Part shown: in pieces, positions 11,172 to 23,440 of the stretch
How positions within the stretch are numbered: position 1 is the first letter of the stretch
Layout: each line of letters opens with the position of its first letter
Assembly: GCF_905147365.1 (NCBI RefSeq)
Contig: NC_056417.1
Location: 3,494,501-3,558,500, forward strand
Direction: 5' to 3'
Length of the DNA stretch: 64,000 nt
DNA from: Aricia agestis
Taxonomy: Eukaryota; Arthropoda; Insecta; Lepidoptera; Lycaenidae
Made by a program: the position numbers and the translations under genes
Notes under the pieces: model-generated
What the model was told of the DNA's origin: nothing
Databases searched by the model: none
Seen by the model: the letters and a program-made list of their open reading frames with translations, nothing else

Positions 11172-11325
11172 GGATCAATTCAGACCGCAACGTGACGAGG
11201 CGAGGCGCGACGCGACGCGACCTAAATTTGTATGGATTTGACAGATGTCGTCAGCGTCAGACGTCTTGCGAATCTGTCAAATCCATACTAATTCAGTTGC
11301 GTCACGTTGCGGTCTGAATTGACCC
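11172..11325. mobile_element. Harbinger-like MITE with TTA target duplication
   Basis: The ends GGATCAATTCAGACCGCAAC and, in reverse, GGGTCAATTCAGACCGCAAC are near-identical inverted repeats. TTA flanks both sides (11169-11171 and 11326-11328), as expected of PIF/Harbinger elements. The 154-bp element has no coding capacity. Its inner arms (ATGGATTTGACAGAT) resemble those of the MITE at 8353. Confidence 0.8.
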
Positions 11326-11694
11326 TTAGGCAAATTTTTTGCGTCCTTGGTTTTGGCGCCCCTAGAGGATGGCGCCCGTGTGCATTGCACACATTGCACA
11401 TATGGTAGCGGGGGCCCTGATCATCGTGCGTCGTTCATTGCTAGAGGAGTTTGTCTAGTATTTCGGGGGTATTTTTAGACTTCTAAATTTATCACTATTA
11501 CGATTTGCACTAAGACGACGTCCAGTGACTGAGTCAAAACAAATTGTGACCTCGTCATGACCTACCGATAGCCTCAAGGTGTAAGCTGTTTGTAGAGCTA
11601 AGTAGGCTTAACAAAACTCGTCGTGAAAAACGTATTTATGTTTTAAGCCCTGTAAAAAGGTTGATACCTTTTAACAGGTACAATGCACATAACA

Positions 11695-11923
11695 TTAATT
11701 TTAGTATACACGAGCTTTTGCCCGCGGCTTCGCTCGCGTTAAGAAGTATTATTATATACAAACTTTCATCCCCTATTTAAACCCCAAGGGGGTTGGAATT
11801 TATCAAAATCCTTTCTTAGCGGATGCCTAACATCTACCTGCATGCCAAATTTCAGCCCGATCCGTCCAGTGGTTTGGGCTGTGCGTTGATAGATCACTAT
11901 GTCAATCAGTCAGTCACCTTTGA

Positions 11924-11926
<3 letters not shown>
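11695..11926 (+). repeat. Family C repeat
   Basis: Second copy, with the CCCGCGGCTTCGCTCGCG start near 11720 and TTTGAGTTTTATAT end. The terminal AT run has expanded into the microsatellite that follows. Confidence 0.75.

Positions 11927-11967
<41 letters not shown>
11927..11967. repeat. (AT)n microsatellite, about 20 repeats
   Basis: An uninterrupted alternating AT tract directly at the end of the family C copy, so probably seeded by that element's tail. Its length is likely polymorphic. Confidence 0.9.
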
Positions 11968-11969
<2 letters not shown>

Positions 11970-12999
11970 TAACAGTAGGAATTTAAGTTGTTATTTAAGA
12001 CTAACTACCGCACTCAGAGACATTAAAATATGAAGATCTTCAATTTAATGAAGAGTTTAACAGATAATGCATGGGGCTATTATTAAAATCTTAATTTAAT
12101 TTCCTTTAGTAATTAATATTCCTTTCAAAGTGCGTCATTTAGACAGAAAATCAAACTTTTTATCAAAACCTTTACTATATAGCATAATAGTAACGCTTTA
12201 AGAAATCACTAAAATGTGGCTGTCAGAAATTAAATCGGTGGTAGACAAAATTGTGTACTTACTTAATTACAGTTATATAGTTCGAAAAATATCCAATAAG
12301 ACTATGGTGTACTCGTTGAATCGAGACTGTAGCGATCATTGACTCTCTGTCAACAAACTTGTCATTTTCTATACAAACCGCGATTGACAATGAAGTGTCA
12401 GGTGTTCCTAGCCTATATCGTATTTGGACACTCGATGTGAACTGAATATGAAGCATATCACTACGAACTCATAAAAAGTTGGATATTATCATTCTAAGAG
12501 TTACCAAGAGGTTTTCCGATCCGTAATAATCTGTGTCTTTATAAGAGGTCAATTTTATTCTTCAATATTCTAAATACAGTGCGAGCATTTTTCAATTAGC
12601 GCCTAGACTAAGAAGGACCATGACCGCTACCGCCTCGTTTCGCCGAGTACAGTATACCATAGTATATATATTTATTATCTCAATATTTATTACCTATCTA
12701 TCAAGGAATTTTATATCATTCCTAGATAAAGTAAATATCTGACTTTAAACTTTTATCATCCTCTCTAGCGATGTTTACCGACGTCTCAACCATGTTTGTT
12801 CCTCTAAAACGTTAGAAGATATCGAAGAAAGAGCCAAATGGATTCCTTAAGCGGTGGGTTGAAGCTTTAAATTCCACATGATCTTAAGTTTAAAAGAATA
12901 ATTATACAGTATCCACAATAGCAAGTATTTATCCTATCCATAGAGGAGTTAGTACCTTATAAGTAAATAGCGACATGTCTTCAAAATCCATAACATTAT
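11968..12999. other. Non-coding stretch
   Basis: AT-rich intronic sequence. No exon, RNA gene or repeat family could be supported. Confidence 0.45.
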
Positions 13000-13137
13000 G
13001 GGCCTGTTTCACCACTTCCTGATAAAGTGCTGAATAGGCTATTCACAACCTTTTTGACAGATTCTCCATACTTGATCTATCAAGTTCATTGGTGGGTAGC
13101 CTATTCGTCACTTATCAGGAAGTGGTGAAATAGGCCC
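13000..13137. mobile_element. Foldback MITE (GGGCCTGTTTCACCAC family)
   Basis: Inverted ends GGGCCTGTTTCACCACTTCC and GGAAGTGGTGAAATAGGCCC continue inward through AATAGGCTATTCACAAC-type arms. A second copy is at 47445-47582. TA-rich flanks would suit a TTA/TAA target site, but a matching pair is not evident. Confidence 0.8.
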
Positions 13138-13242
13138 TAAAAGTGCAAATGTGTATATTGGGTCTACCTTAGCAGACAGATCTGTCTGTTTATTGTTACC
13201 TAACTGAACCGATTGCCGTGAATCCTTTTCGGACTCGGACAG

Positions 13243-13718
13243 CAATGGGCATTGTCCAAAAAAAATGACATGTACTTTTTATATTTTTTTTCGTTAAAAT
13301 AGGGTATTTTAAGAATATAAATTGAATAATTTTGAAATTCATTGGCTAGTTTTTTCTCAATAAATTTTTAAAGATTCGCTCTGACGTCATCATCGGCCGC
13401 CAATTGACCTCTGCATATGTTTTAAATTTCCTTTCAATCTTATTTATAATGGCTGGTTCGTCAAATGCAAGTTCTCATAATGTGAAAACTGATACGAGAA
13501 GCTCACCAAAAGTTCGAAACGTAATGTTGGTCGAATTTATTGCTAATTTAACGCCATTGAAGGTCAAACAAAGGTTAAACGTATTTGTTCAAAAATATAA
13601 GTAACTAATGGGTATTTTTTTCGTTTATATACAGAAAAACGATCACTGACCTTATTCCTCGAAATATTTTTGTAATGAGCAAAATTAAAAAAAAAATGGG
13701 CAATCCCCATTATGGGTA
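13243..13718 (+). mobile_element. Putative small DNA element with a short open frame
   Basis: The left end GCAATGGGCATTGTCCA and the reversed right end TAATGGGGATTGCCCA are imperfect inverted repeats about 475 bp apart. An ATG frame (13449-13604, 51 codons, starting MAGSSNASSH) lies inside, rich in Ser/Asn then Lys/Val. It could be a remnant of a transposon protein or chance. The repeats are short and carry mismatches, so the element call is tentative. Confidence 0.4.
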
Positions 13719-14776
13719 GTCTTATTCGTAGTATGTACCTGAGTAGTACAGTCTACCTATTGAAAACTTAAACTCCCAGCTGTCGAAAACCTTAAAAAAA
13801 CTAGTAATTTTATGTACTAAGTACTACTGCAACATCGCTCCATAATTTCCATTACAAAGAGAAGTAACATTGTACAAGTCATAACTACGCAGATCCCTTT
13901 GGTGAATCAAGTTACATGTCACCGCGAACTTTGTGATATGATGATGTGGGTTGTAAAGAGTATAGACTTATAGACTATTTGTTGATACGTAGGAAAATGG
14001 TGTTTATTAAAACACTAGACACCTGAAAGGTTTATTTTATACTCTTTCATGATAATATTTCCTCCGAGCTCGATGCTAAGAAAATGCATTTTAATGTAAT
14101 GAGGGACAAATGGCGCGATGTAGCCGTAGGGCCTATCATGTCAGTTGTCGTGACAAACAGCTGTCAAATGTTACGAAATAGCTGCCACATGTCACAATAT
14201 AGCTGTCATATGTCTGTCTGACACGACATTTGACACGATAGACCCTACCAAGTACAAAGACTTCTATTTAAATAGAATACTTTGACCGAATACCGTCCTC
14301 TGTTGGCAAATAATATATCAAAATCCCTCATTGTTTATGCGATTTTGATATTCCCTAATTGTCATAATCACGAAAACACCCGAATTTATGAAAAGTAAGA
14401 GCTACCAAACAATCACTTGCATTTTGCATCTTGTTCAAAGGAAATAGAAATAAATATCATATAGCCGGTGACTGTCCGCTGTCGTCGGTCCGTCTTGGGT
14501 ACGTCGATAAGTACTATTACTCACCGGGAAGCCACCGCGGCGTTACCATGGTATCGTCCAAGCAACGTCAGGCACCTCTACATCGCTGCAAAGCGCTGTT
14601 TTTCTTAAAGTTAAGTTTAAAACAGCGCTTGCAGCGACGTATTCCGACGCTCGGGAAATACGACCGTTGCCGAAAAATTACGAAAATTTCTATGCGCATT
14701 ATCACTTTGGGAGCACTGTAAACATTTTAAATGACAAAATATGGAACAAAATATATGGAATATCAAAATCAAAACA
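13719..14776. other. Non-coding stretch with a weak inverted repeat
   Basis: No exon supported. At about 14581-14645 a CATCGCTGCAAAGCGCTGTTTT segment pairs imperfectly with AAAACAGCGCTTGCAGCGACG, so a decayed foldback element probably underlies the 96-codon open frame there. Confidence 0.4.
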
Positions 14777-14788
14777 TGATTCACGAAT

Positions 14789-15148
14789 TATTATAGCTCC
14801 CACACCGGTTTCGGTGACGGTGGCCGGTTTCATTGAAACCAGGCCAGCTACACAGGAGTAATTTATAGTGCCCAAGTGTGTGCGCAGTACACAAGAGCAC
14901 TCTCTATTTCTTTACTCTCATAACCCAGTGGGACGGACGACCGACACGACCGGCGAGAGATCAGGCGCAGGACCGACTTTTTACATGCCCATCCGACGCA
15001 TGGATCATCTTACTTGTCAGACAATCAGGTGATCAGCCTGCATTGTCCTAACCAAACTTGGAAATAACATGTTTCCAACGCGGGAATCGAACCCACGACC
15101 TCCGAGTCAAGAGCCGCGCTCTATACCACTAGACCACGGAGGCGTTCG
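14789..15148 (-). mobile_element. tRNA-headed SINE with a 12-bp target-site duplication
   Basis: Reverse copy of the family at 7102, with box B (reverse of GGGTTCGATTCCCG) near 15075 and the head ending near 15144. Flanked by perfect TGATTCACGAAT at 14777-14788 and 15149-15160. The intact duplication and good promoter boxes suggest a fairly recent insertion. Confidence 0.9.
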
Positions 15149-15660
15149 TGATTCACGAATAATTCATGTCTAAGCTTGGCGACGCGTTACATTACGTTAT
15201 AGGCACGTCTTAATTGAATCGCTATTATTTTGTATCTAATGTTACTATCAAAGAAATTGATTCAAAGGCATCTGCCTTGTTCTACGCAATTTGGACGGAT
15301 TTTATCGAGCCTGTCTGATAGCTAGATGACGTCTAACATTAATTTATCAGAACCCCACCAATGTAGGCCCGCCATCGGCCCATAATTAATAAACTCCGAC
15401 GTTACATGACTACATAGTGGAAACCGATTAATACCAAAATCATAACACAAAGACCCGATAGTATGTGTACCCGGTACCGATGTAGATATTGCTTAGTGCT
15501 TGGTAATACCTTGTTCATTCTGCACAAAGCCCCAATATTCCCGGAACAGACGCTCTCTAAATCTAAAATCGATTTCCATGAAAAATTTACAACAAAATTA
15601 CTTCCCTGTACAATCAATAACTCTAGTAAATATAAGGTGACAACTATACATGAATATTTT

Positions 15661-16090
15661 TAGGGTTCCGTACCCAAAGGGTGAAAGCCTATTCAAGAGA
15701 CTTCGATGTCTGTCTGTCCGTCTGTCTGCCTCCAGGCTGTATCTCAAGAAGCGCTATAGCTAGAGTTCTGAATTTTTTACAGATTACACATAATATCTGT
15801 TGCTGCTATAATAAGAAATACTAAAAATAAAATTAATATTTAAAGGGAGCTCCTATACAACAAACGTGATATTTTTTGGCCTATTTTGCTCGATATCAAT
15901 AATGGCAACAGGTAGGCACTTGACATTTTCACAAAGGCCTTAAATATATGTCTTCTTTAACATTTAAGAATATTAGTAAAATAAATTAAAAAAATAAGGG
16001 CAAACATACAAAAACACAATTTTTGGTCTATGTTTGCTCTATAACAGTACGGAGCCCTTCGTGCGGGAGTCCGACTCGCACTTGGAAGAT
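15661..16090 (+). repeat. Family D interspersed repeat
   Basis: Opens AGGGTTCCGTACCCAAAGGG and includes CTGTCTGTCCGTCTGTCTGC and a TATCTCAAGAAGCGCTATAG segment. It closes near GTGCGGGAGTCCGACTCGCA. A reversed full copy lies at 31064-31470, with fragments at 19140-19300, 38934-39085 and 47700-47815. No coding capacity. Confidence 0.7.
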
Positions 16091-16674
16091 TTTTGTGTAA
16101 GCCCATTTGTTGTTTAAACATGCTTTTAACGGCTAGCTCTAAGTAATAATAATATAATAATTTTCCAGTAATAATTTATTCATAGAAATTAGAACTTACA
16201 ACCCGAGGTATGCCGTGACTGATTTTTAAGGCGGGAAAGTGTACGGTACCTACTCACGGTATTTTCTTTTGGGTGCATGTCGAGGGTAAGATCTGGTAGG
16301 TAGATAATTGTACCTAGGTAAGTAAAAACGTAAAGATTGCTTTTATTTGGGTAATTAGTATTGCAGTATATTTAATGAAATACATGTTTTAATATCCTCT
16401 GAATTAAATACCACAATCAATTTGCATTCAATTGTAAATTGCTTTTGTATCCATCATTTCAATACTTTCCTGCAACGTATTTATCACACTGATGGTCACT
16501 GCTGCCTGCGGTTTGAGTTTTTTAAAAACAAATATTAAAAAAATAGGGAAAAGAATTTAAAAGACGAACATATAACCTCCTCCTTTTTAAAAGTCGGTTA
16601 AAAAGCTACGTCATCTACGTCAGTAAAGCAGCATGAATACCAAAACGGCCCCAAAACCATTAAAATATGACACG

Positions 16675-17225
16675 TACCTACCACAACCACACCACGTCGC
16701 AACGTTGCGCTGTGGTACCGACAAAATGTCGACGTGGTTGCGTTGTCGCCAGCTGTAGTCGCGATGTAGTTACGTACGAGAGTCAATGAAACGGAGGGGG
16801 GACGAGCGCGGGCGGTGCGCGCGCACTGTCATTCGCGTCGACGCAACGTTGTGGTTGCGATGTGGTCGGCCTCTAATTTGCTTGTGGTTACGATGTGGTC
16901 GGTATCACACAAGTAGTCGACAACGACTGCAAAATGTGGTACGTGTAAATAGTCCATTTCATTTAAAATACGAAATATACGCCCGACCATGTGGTGCGGT
17001 TGTAGTTGTCGTGCGGTTGTGGTACGCGTGGGTTTGCCCTAAGGCATGTTCCACACGTACTACAACAACACCACAACCACACCACGTGGTCGGGCGTATA
17101 CATTGTATTGAAAATGAATCTAAGGATTATTCACACGCACCACAATTTGCAGTCGTTATCAGTCGCGTGTCACAAATGACCACATTTTTTTGCGACAGTG
17201 TGGTGTGGTTGTGGTATGTGTGGGT
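16675..17225. mobile_element. Cluster of nested foldback elements, CCACAACCACACCAC motif
   Basis: Several inverted pairs overlap. TACGCCCGACCATGTGGTGC (from about 16979) pairs with the end of ACCACACCACGTGGTCGGGC (ends about 17096), with a GTACGCGTGGG loop between. An outer pair involves TCGACAACGACTGCAAAATG near 16918 and its partial inverse near 17148. The 149-codon open frame across this cluster comes from the repeats and is not a gene. Confidence 0.55.
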
Positions 17226-17372
17226 CAACCGTTAGTCACTTTTTGATATGACATGCTATGTGTATGTTAAAAGTCAATGCCTTGGACTTACTTTTAAAGT
17301 CTCTCTAAAACCCGTCGTCCGCAACCATCGCGGCACCGCACATGAAGGACCCGAGCAGCTGTTGCGGCGTGA

Positions 17373-17651
17373 GACTCTCGCGACGCCGCTGTACGTGTCC
17401 AGGCTGCACTGGTCCACGACGGCCGAGCAGGTCTGAACTCCATCAGGAGCAACACCCACTTCGACTTGAGGGTCGAGCGCTTGGAGTGCCGCCACAAAGT
17501 GAATTTTAGCTGCTTTGTAGTGAGAGTCCCGACGCATCATCTACCGACCTTCGAGAAGGAGGAGTTCTGGCCGATTGGAGTCGTCTACAGGAGGTTCCGA
17601 AGACGACTTCCGAATAGGTCGCGCCCCACGTCGCAGACAATACGTGATTAG
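17373..17651 (+). pseudogene. Possible transposon ORF1-type protein fragment
   Basis: An open frame between stops, starting after 17372, encodes LNSIRSNTHFDLRVERLE and a later EEFWPIGVVYRRFR segment ending at the stop near 17651. The FWPxGVxxRxF pattern resembles the C-terminal part of nucleic-acid-binding proteins I recall from insect retroelements. This is a resemblance from memory only. It has no ATG, is short and has no partner domain, so it is a broken fragment. The overlapping minus frames are shadows. Confidence 0.35.
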
Positions 17652-18603
17652 TGTTTTAGTGTTAGTGTTAGTTTTAGCAGGGGGGTGACACTCCGCCGTT
17701 CCGCCGCCGAGCTGCAAGTACATACGAGATTCAACGACGTCGGGGCAATTCAATGGTTGCCGCGCACTGACTCGTGGCGCACGCGCGCCTCTTACGCAGT
17801 GTCATATTTTAATTGGCAAAATTTATCAAAAAAAAATACTGCATTGCAGCCGATTGTTGGGACAACTCCCCATACATGGTACAATAGGGGTCTCGGTAAA
17901 TCTCACTTAATTTTTTTCTCAACAAAATTATACTATTTTGGTCCATTTCAACCAGAATGCTTAAGATTTAATCGTAAGCGTAAAATATAAAATAAATAAA
18001 AAATAAGCCAGTGATCAAGATCAAAATCTTGAAATGTATAATTCGAATTTATTCAAAAACTCTTTTAATTGGCTTACGTAAAATATTGATTTAGAATTAT
18101 TTAAATTAATAAAACAAAATTTACATAAACAAGAAATTGCGGGTAGTGTCTTAAGTTTTTAAATATAGATAAAAACTAAACCGATTTTGATTAAATATGG
18201 CACAAATATGGAGTACGTCACACGAAGGACATAATCTACTTTTTTACGATAAGAAATGCACGGTTCCTGTAAGATTTTATTTTACTTAAAACGAACAGCT
18301 AGTTATCCTATGAAAATACGGTACTTTCAACATTACGTCAATCCTGCACATAATATATCCAAGTTCGTAGCCTTTTAATCTCATCCAAAGCCGGAGACTT
18401 GGCCTGAGCTTAATTGGAAAGGGGAACAGAGGAATTCAGATTCGTTAGCGTCGCACTGAATCTGTTCCTATTGAGGAATATTCTAGAAAATTCTAAAGAT
18501 TACCTAGACTGAGCTTTGTACTGTAAAATATTTATTGGCATTTAGATGATTGGATGCTTTTGTAGACTCTATGGATTTCTATGATTATTATTATTAATCA
18601 CTA
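17652..18603. other. Non-coding stretch with a degraded repeat
   Basis: About 18170-18300 is a diverged relative of the repeat at 4745-4895 (ACCGATTTTGATTAAAT, ATGCACGGTTCCT). Elsewhere it is AT-rich with no gene signal. Confidence 0.4.
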
Positions 18604-18790
18604 GATCATGCGATGCCCGCAACTCCGTTGCGCCAAAATTCGTTTAGCGCGCGGGAACCATACAATTTTCCGAGATGAAAAGTATCCTACGTCCCAGCAC
18701 TCAAAGTATCGCCGGAAAAATCGCTTTAGCTATTTGTGCATAAAGAGACAGACAGACGGACGGACACATTGTCGCTTAAAGTATGAAAAG
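18604..18790 (+). repeat. Family A repeat
   Basis: Copy with an internal deletion in the middle (the CAAATTTCAGC core is missing) and a long ACAGACAGACGGACGGACAC terminus. Confidence 0.7.
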
Positions 18791-19957
18791 TATTATGTAA
18801 AGTCGTAACTTGAAAGTTTTATTCCACCAAAAACATTTTCATGTAAAAATGTTGCCAAGATGAGAACATAATAATATTATAGTTCGTCGTGTCAAAAAGT
18901 ATTGAGATCTCATGTAGAGCCAAGTTTCTAACCTTACATACTCAGCCCTAAATCTAAAAACCTTAATTTTACACTAAAGCGCGGCAAAATATTTGATAAT
19001 AATATTATAATATGTCAGCCGCACGAGAAGAATCTAAAAACTTTACACATTAGTCAAAATCGGTGGCTTGGCTATTTTGTTATTCGTCAGAACTTTAAAC
19101 TTAATAATATACCGTAACTAATGATAAATGGCCAGGCCACCAATTTTGATTAATTTTTCTCAAAGTCTTTATTTATATGTCTACTTTAATATTTAATAAT
19201 AATAATAATAATAATAAAAAAATAAGGGGGGCTCCCATACAAAAAACACCATTTTTTGCCTAATTTTGCTCTATAATGGTACGGATAGACGTTAAGTTGG
19301 GTTTGTTAATTTTTTTGTTGTTTTAGTACTAATATCATGTTACATACTAAATTTCAGCTTTCTAAGACTTCAGGAAGTACCCTAACAGTTTTGATGATCG
19401 GTGAGTCAGTGACCAAATTGTTGGTTTTTGGACACCTATAAAATCTAAAGTATAATAGCTACGATATTCAAACTTTGCGCATTTAATAACTATACCCATG
19501 TCACTATATGTTAAAAATTTCAACTATCTGGCATTATTCAAACCAAAGTTACGAGGGTTCAAAAATACGACGAAACGTTTCGAGATCGGGAAAAGGTAGA
19601 TAGTGCCCTTGCGCGCTTCGCTTGGCTCATCTTGGCGGGGGCACTCCCGTGCCCCCAGATGTGGATGATCTCGTAAACAATAGTGCTTGTTAAAACGTTA
19701 TAGATCCTGTTACGGATTACAACTTGAAGGAAATTCAATTTAAAAGTTTTTTATCCTGCTGTTGTTTTGAAATTAATTATTATTATTTATGATTTTTCTT
19801 AATTAAACAAGGCAAATAAATATTATATTGAGTAGATATCTCTTAAGTCATAATAATAATTAGGGCGAGCGAAGCAAGCATAATATCCCAAATGTCGTAT
19901 ATATTATCCCACAATGCTATGCCACAATGATAAATGATTACATATAATATTTTAGTA
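18791..19957. other. Non-coding stretch with family D fragments and an (ATA)n run
   Basis: Positions 19140-19300 include a family D segment (GGGGGCTCCCATAC, TTTTGCTCTATAATGG). A TAATAATAA run lies at 19194-19217. No exon supported. Confidence 0.45.
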
Positions 19958-20097
19958 ATACACTTTAGGGAAAAACTATCACGCCTATTGATTTGTGCTT
20001 TAACATAGTAATTTTTATTTATATGTAGATGTGTTATCACCAGTCAGTCAAGGTGTGACGATGCGAGCCCTCACAAAGCTCGGCTTTTAGCTAGTGT
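19958..20097 (+). repeat. Family E interspersed repeat
   Basis: Shares GAAAAACTATCACGCCTATT and CAAAGCTCGGCTTTTAGCTA with 26232-26432. Similarity to any known element was not recognised. Confidence 0.65.
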
Positions 20098-20394
20098 ACT
20101 TTTTCGGTAAAGAAGTTTAAATACAAAAAAAATCTAGTCAGAAAACTTACATAGCTATCAGCTGTTTTATAAACTAATTGAGTTAAGTGTTAGAAGACGT
20201 TTTAAAATCAGCTACGGGGGCTTCAGCGCTGTAAATATTATAGTTTTATACGTAGACCTAGATTTTTTTAAATTATATGACGTACAACGTTTTTCACAAT
20301 TTTATTATTTTACACAACGTTATATATACCATACCCTCGCGGTTTGTATATACAAATTTAGTTATTATTGAATTTACAAAAGAGGTATCTGTAC

Positions 20395-20770
20395 TAATGT
20401 TATAAATGCGAAAGTGTGTCTGTCTGTCTGTTACCTCATCACGCCCAAATCACGGAACTGATTTTGCTGAAATTTGGTTTGGGAATACTTGAGTTCCGAA
20501 TTATGTTCGGCTGTAGATTTTTTTACTACATTAGAAAACAAAACATCTCTGGGGCGCAGCGGGAAGTACTTATCGGGAGCAATTCGAAAGAATAAGAGTC
20601 TGCCTGGTCTGGCCATTCTTGCGCCCCCCAGAGTCTACGCCCTGTGCCTGGGCACACCGGTGCGCCGGTGGCACCGCCCTATTTACGGCACTGGAAAGGA
20701 CATAGAATGCTTTTTATCTAGGAAAAATGTTCGGTTTCCCCGCGATAAACGTATTTCTTAAATCAACAAA
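20395..20770 (-). repeat. Family A repeat interrupted by a GC-rich insert
   Basis: The outer parts (GCGAAAGTGTGTCTGTCTGT at about 20408, and GATAAACGTATTT near 20745) belong to a reversed family A copy. The middle, about 20520-20695, is an unrelated GC-rich segment (GCGCCCCCCAGAGTC, CACCGGTGCGCCGGTGGCAC) and so a nested insertion. The open frames across it are chance. Confidence 0.55.
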
Positions 20771-22280
20771 AATATAAAGTAACTTATATGTAGATTCGAT
20801 AATATAGAGGTATTTTGAAATATATCACAGCTTTTTATCACCCAAAATAGCAGACAAATTACAAATTAGTCAATGTAATACAATAAATTTGTTTTCCAGT
20901 CGTAAACAAGTAACAAATCAGCCTCGATTTTATTGAGGTTTTAGTAATTTGGTATTGCCTTTTACTTCGCGAATGTTATAGTAATTTAGAATTGCCTTAT
21001 GTTTGATTTTCATGTTTACGTATGTATCATAATTCAGAGTTTGTTTATTTCTTTAGCCCAGAAACCTTAATAAATTGAACCATAATAATGGCTTCATAAA
21101 TATTAATAATTTTCAGAAAGATGCTCAAATCTCTGGTTTTTAATTTGTTTTTTTAATTTATTTAGTTAAGTCAGGCATCTTGGCCCATATTGTAAATACT
21201 TTATAAATTAATATAAATTACATATACAAATAATAATAATAGCTAATGATTCAACCACAATATAGTAGGGGAGGGTTGCTAATTTTGTGGTCAGAGCGTC
21301 ATGGAGACCTAGTAGGTAGGTATTGTACATTAGGTAAAACTGATAAAAAAATAATAAGAGCGTTTTTTATTTTAGCGGTGGGTTTAGAAACTGCAGCCAT
21401 TTTAAAGTTTTGAAAAAGGAAATATATCCAGAAAATTGCTTATTTAGGTTAATTATAAATATATTTTAGACAACAAGAACTAAATCATTTAGTTTAGTGC
21501 AAAATAAAATATCTGCGAAGCTTAGTTAGGAAAATATGAAGCTTTATTTTTTTATATTATAAAATGTCCCTACAGGCTTATCTAACCTTATGGAACCTTC
21601 TTTGGGGTATACTAAACATCCCCTATCTTAATCTGACAGATCCGATGACATTCCATTATTTAAAAAAAAAATTAACCCACCATGGGAGAAATCTGATTTC
21701 TGTACCATGATATCTAGACACATGTCGGAAGCCTATGCAAGCTTAATCTGACACGCTCGAGCTACTCCCGAAATCCCCTCTTCCCCTCCCCAACTATTAG
21801 GTATAACTATTAATTACAACATAACAATACAACTGAGCCAAAACATACTATTTGAATTGGTGATTAATATACAATTATTATGCTGTCTCCAGACGATCTA
21901 GACACAATATATATCCTGACACATTATAGATTAAGTACTATAATAAAACGTCTAGATTTTGCCAGCAACTACAATCATACAGTAAATTGCTTATAGCCTC
22001 CTTATATGCTATACCTTGAGACCCAAGGTATCTTCAGCAAATCAAATTTCATCAAAATCGGTTTAGCTTTGTGCTAACAGACTGACACACTTTGGAAATC
22101 ATATTAGTACGGAATTCGGATACCTGATAAAGTCATGTCAATTCAGCTAAATTAGGTTCACATTGTTAATGTGATTTGTCAAAACATGTCTCCAGCCTAA
22201 ACTAACAGAGGAGGGCAAAAGCCAAGTTTAATTAAATAGTTAAATTAACATACTCTGTATAGTTGTACCCAATACGTATA
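20771..22280. other. Non-coding stretch
   Basis: AT-rich intron sequence with no gene, RNA or repeat that I can support. Confidence 0.45.
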
Positions 22281-22708
22281 GTATACTAGCTATACTCAAC
22301 CTGCAGCCCGCGGGCCGTATTCGGCTCCCCCTCACTTTGTCAATGGCCCGCGTGAAGTTAAAGTTAAACATTGACGGTCTTACCACAAAAGATCTAAACA
22401 TCTATTGAACAGTTGTTTTGAGATCATTATGTACTGATTTTTTTTCTAATCAACTGTTCAACAAGTGCTTAAATCTTTTATAGTAAGATCGTAATTATTT
22501 CAAGATGAGTGGGTGATTGAATATTTTGTTGTTACTAACAGAATCCCAGCAGCTATTTGTTTGATGTTGAAAAATGTCGTGAAATTTTTTTCACTATCGA
22601 ATATTCAATTTTTAACAAAGTTACCACTAAAATTTTGGTTGCGGCCCGCGACATCAAGACTAAAGGTGTTTGTGGCCCGTACATAAAAAGGTTGAGTATC
22701 GCTGGTAT
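22281..22708. mobile_element. hAT-like element with GCGGCCCGCG segments
   Basis: The left end TACTAGCTATACTCAACCT and the reversed right end TACCAGCGATACTCAACCT are imperfect inverted repeats. Subterminal GGCCCGCG motifs occur near both ends (22313 and 22642). The CTCAACCT end type is reminiscent of some hAT families, which is an inference. The internal open frames look random and no target duplication is clear. Confidence 0.55.
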
Positions 22709-23264
22709 AGTGGGTACCCACATACGAAATGTCACGTTATTTAGCAATAACTACTAACTTAATCTAAACGCGTGATTGGCTGAGATTAGGGTTGGCATGT
22801 CGCTAAATAGTCGGATAGCCTTTTGACTGGACAGAAATAGGCTACAGTAAAAATAGTCTAGACTAGTATTAAGGAAACTTATTTAAATAAACACACACAA
22901 TAACAACTTATGATTGATATTTTTATCAAAAACCGCTTAAAAAGTGTTTAATATTTCCTGAATGACCCAGTTTTTAGTCGACAAATATTTAAAATTAAAT
23001 TTAAATATTACAGTTTACTTGTTATTTTATTGCGCTATTTTAAATACTAGCTATGTAATTTATTGCGCGTGTTACATAATTTATTAAGATTAATTTTAAT
23101 ATTCTAAGTAACACGCACGCCTGACAACCCTAGCCAACTAAAAGCTGATTTGAATGTTTGAAATTATTTAGACTAGAAATATCTTAGAAAATAAATTGAA
23201 TTGAGTTGTTTAAACTTAGGAGTAGAAAATAAAATCATAATTTTTAAGGCAGTATAACCGAAAA
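22709..23264. other. Non-coding stretch
   Basis: AT-rich sequence. A CACGCG/GCACGC-bounded segment at about 22768-23125 may be a further decayed element, but inverted ends could not be confirmed. Confidence 0.35.
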
Positions 23265-23279
23265 GACTATATATAATTA

Positions 23280-23440
23280 ACGCACGCAAAATTTTCCGGG
23301 ATAAAAAGTATCCTATATCCTTTCCCGGGACTCAAAGTATCTCCATACCAAATTTCAACAAAATCGGTTCAGCGATTTGGCCTTGAAGAGGTCACAGACA
23401 GACACACTTTCGCATTTATAATATTATATAAAGTATACTA
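23280..23440 (+). repeat. Family A repeat, 5'-truncated
   Basis: Starts within the element at ACGCACGCAAAATTTTCCGG, so about 40 bp of the usual start is missing. The core and the CACAGACAGACACAC terminus are intact. Confidence 0.7.

Noticed and set aside
16786..17235. 149-codon open frame on the plus strand
   Set aside because: It is built from low-complexity foldback modules (CCACAACCAC), with no codon bias or motif.
20474..20761. 95-codon frame across a GC-rich insert
   Set aside because: It spans a nested repeat junction, so the reading frame is accidental.
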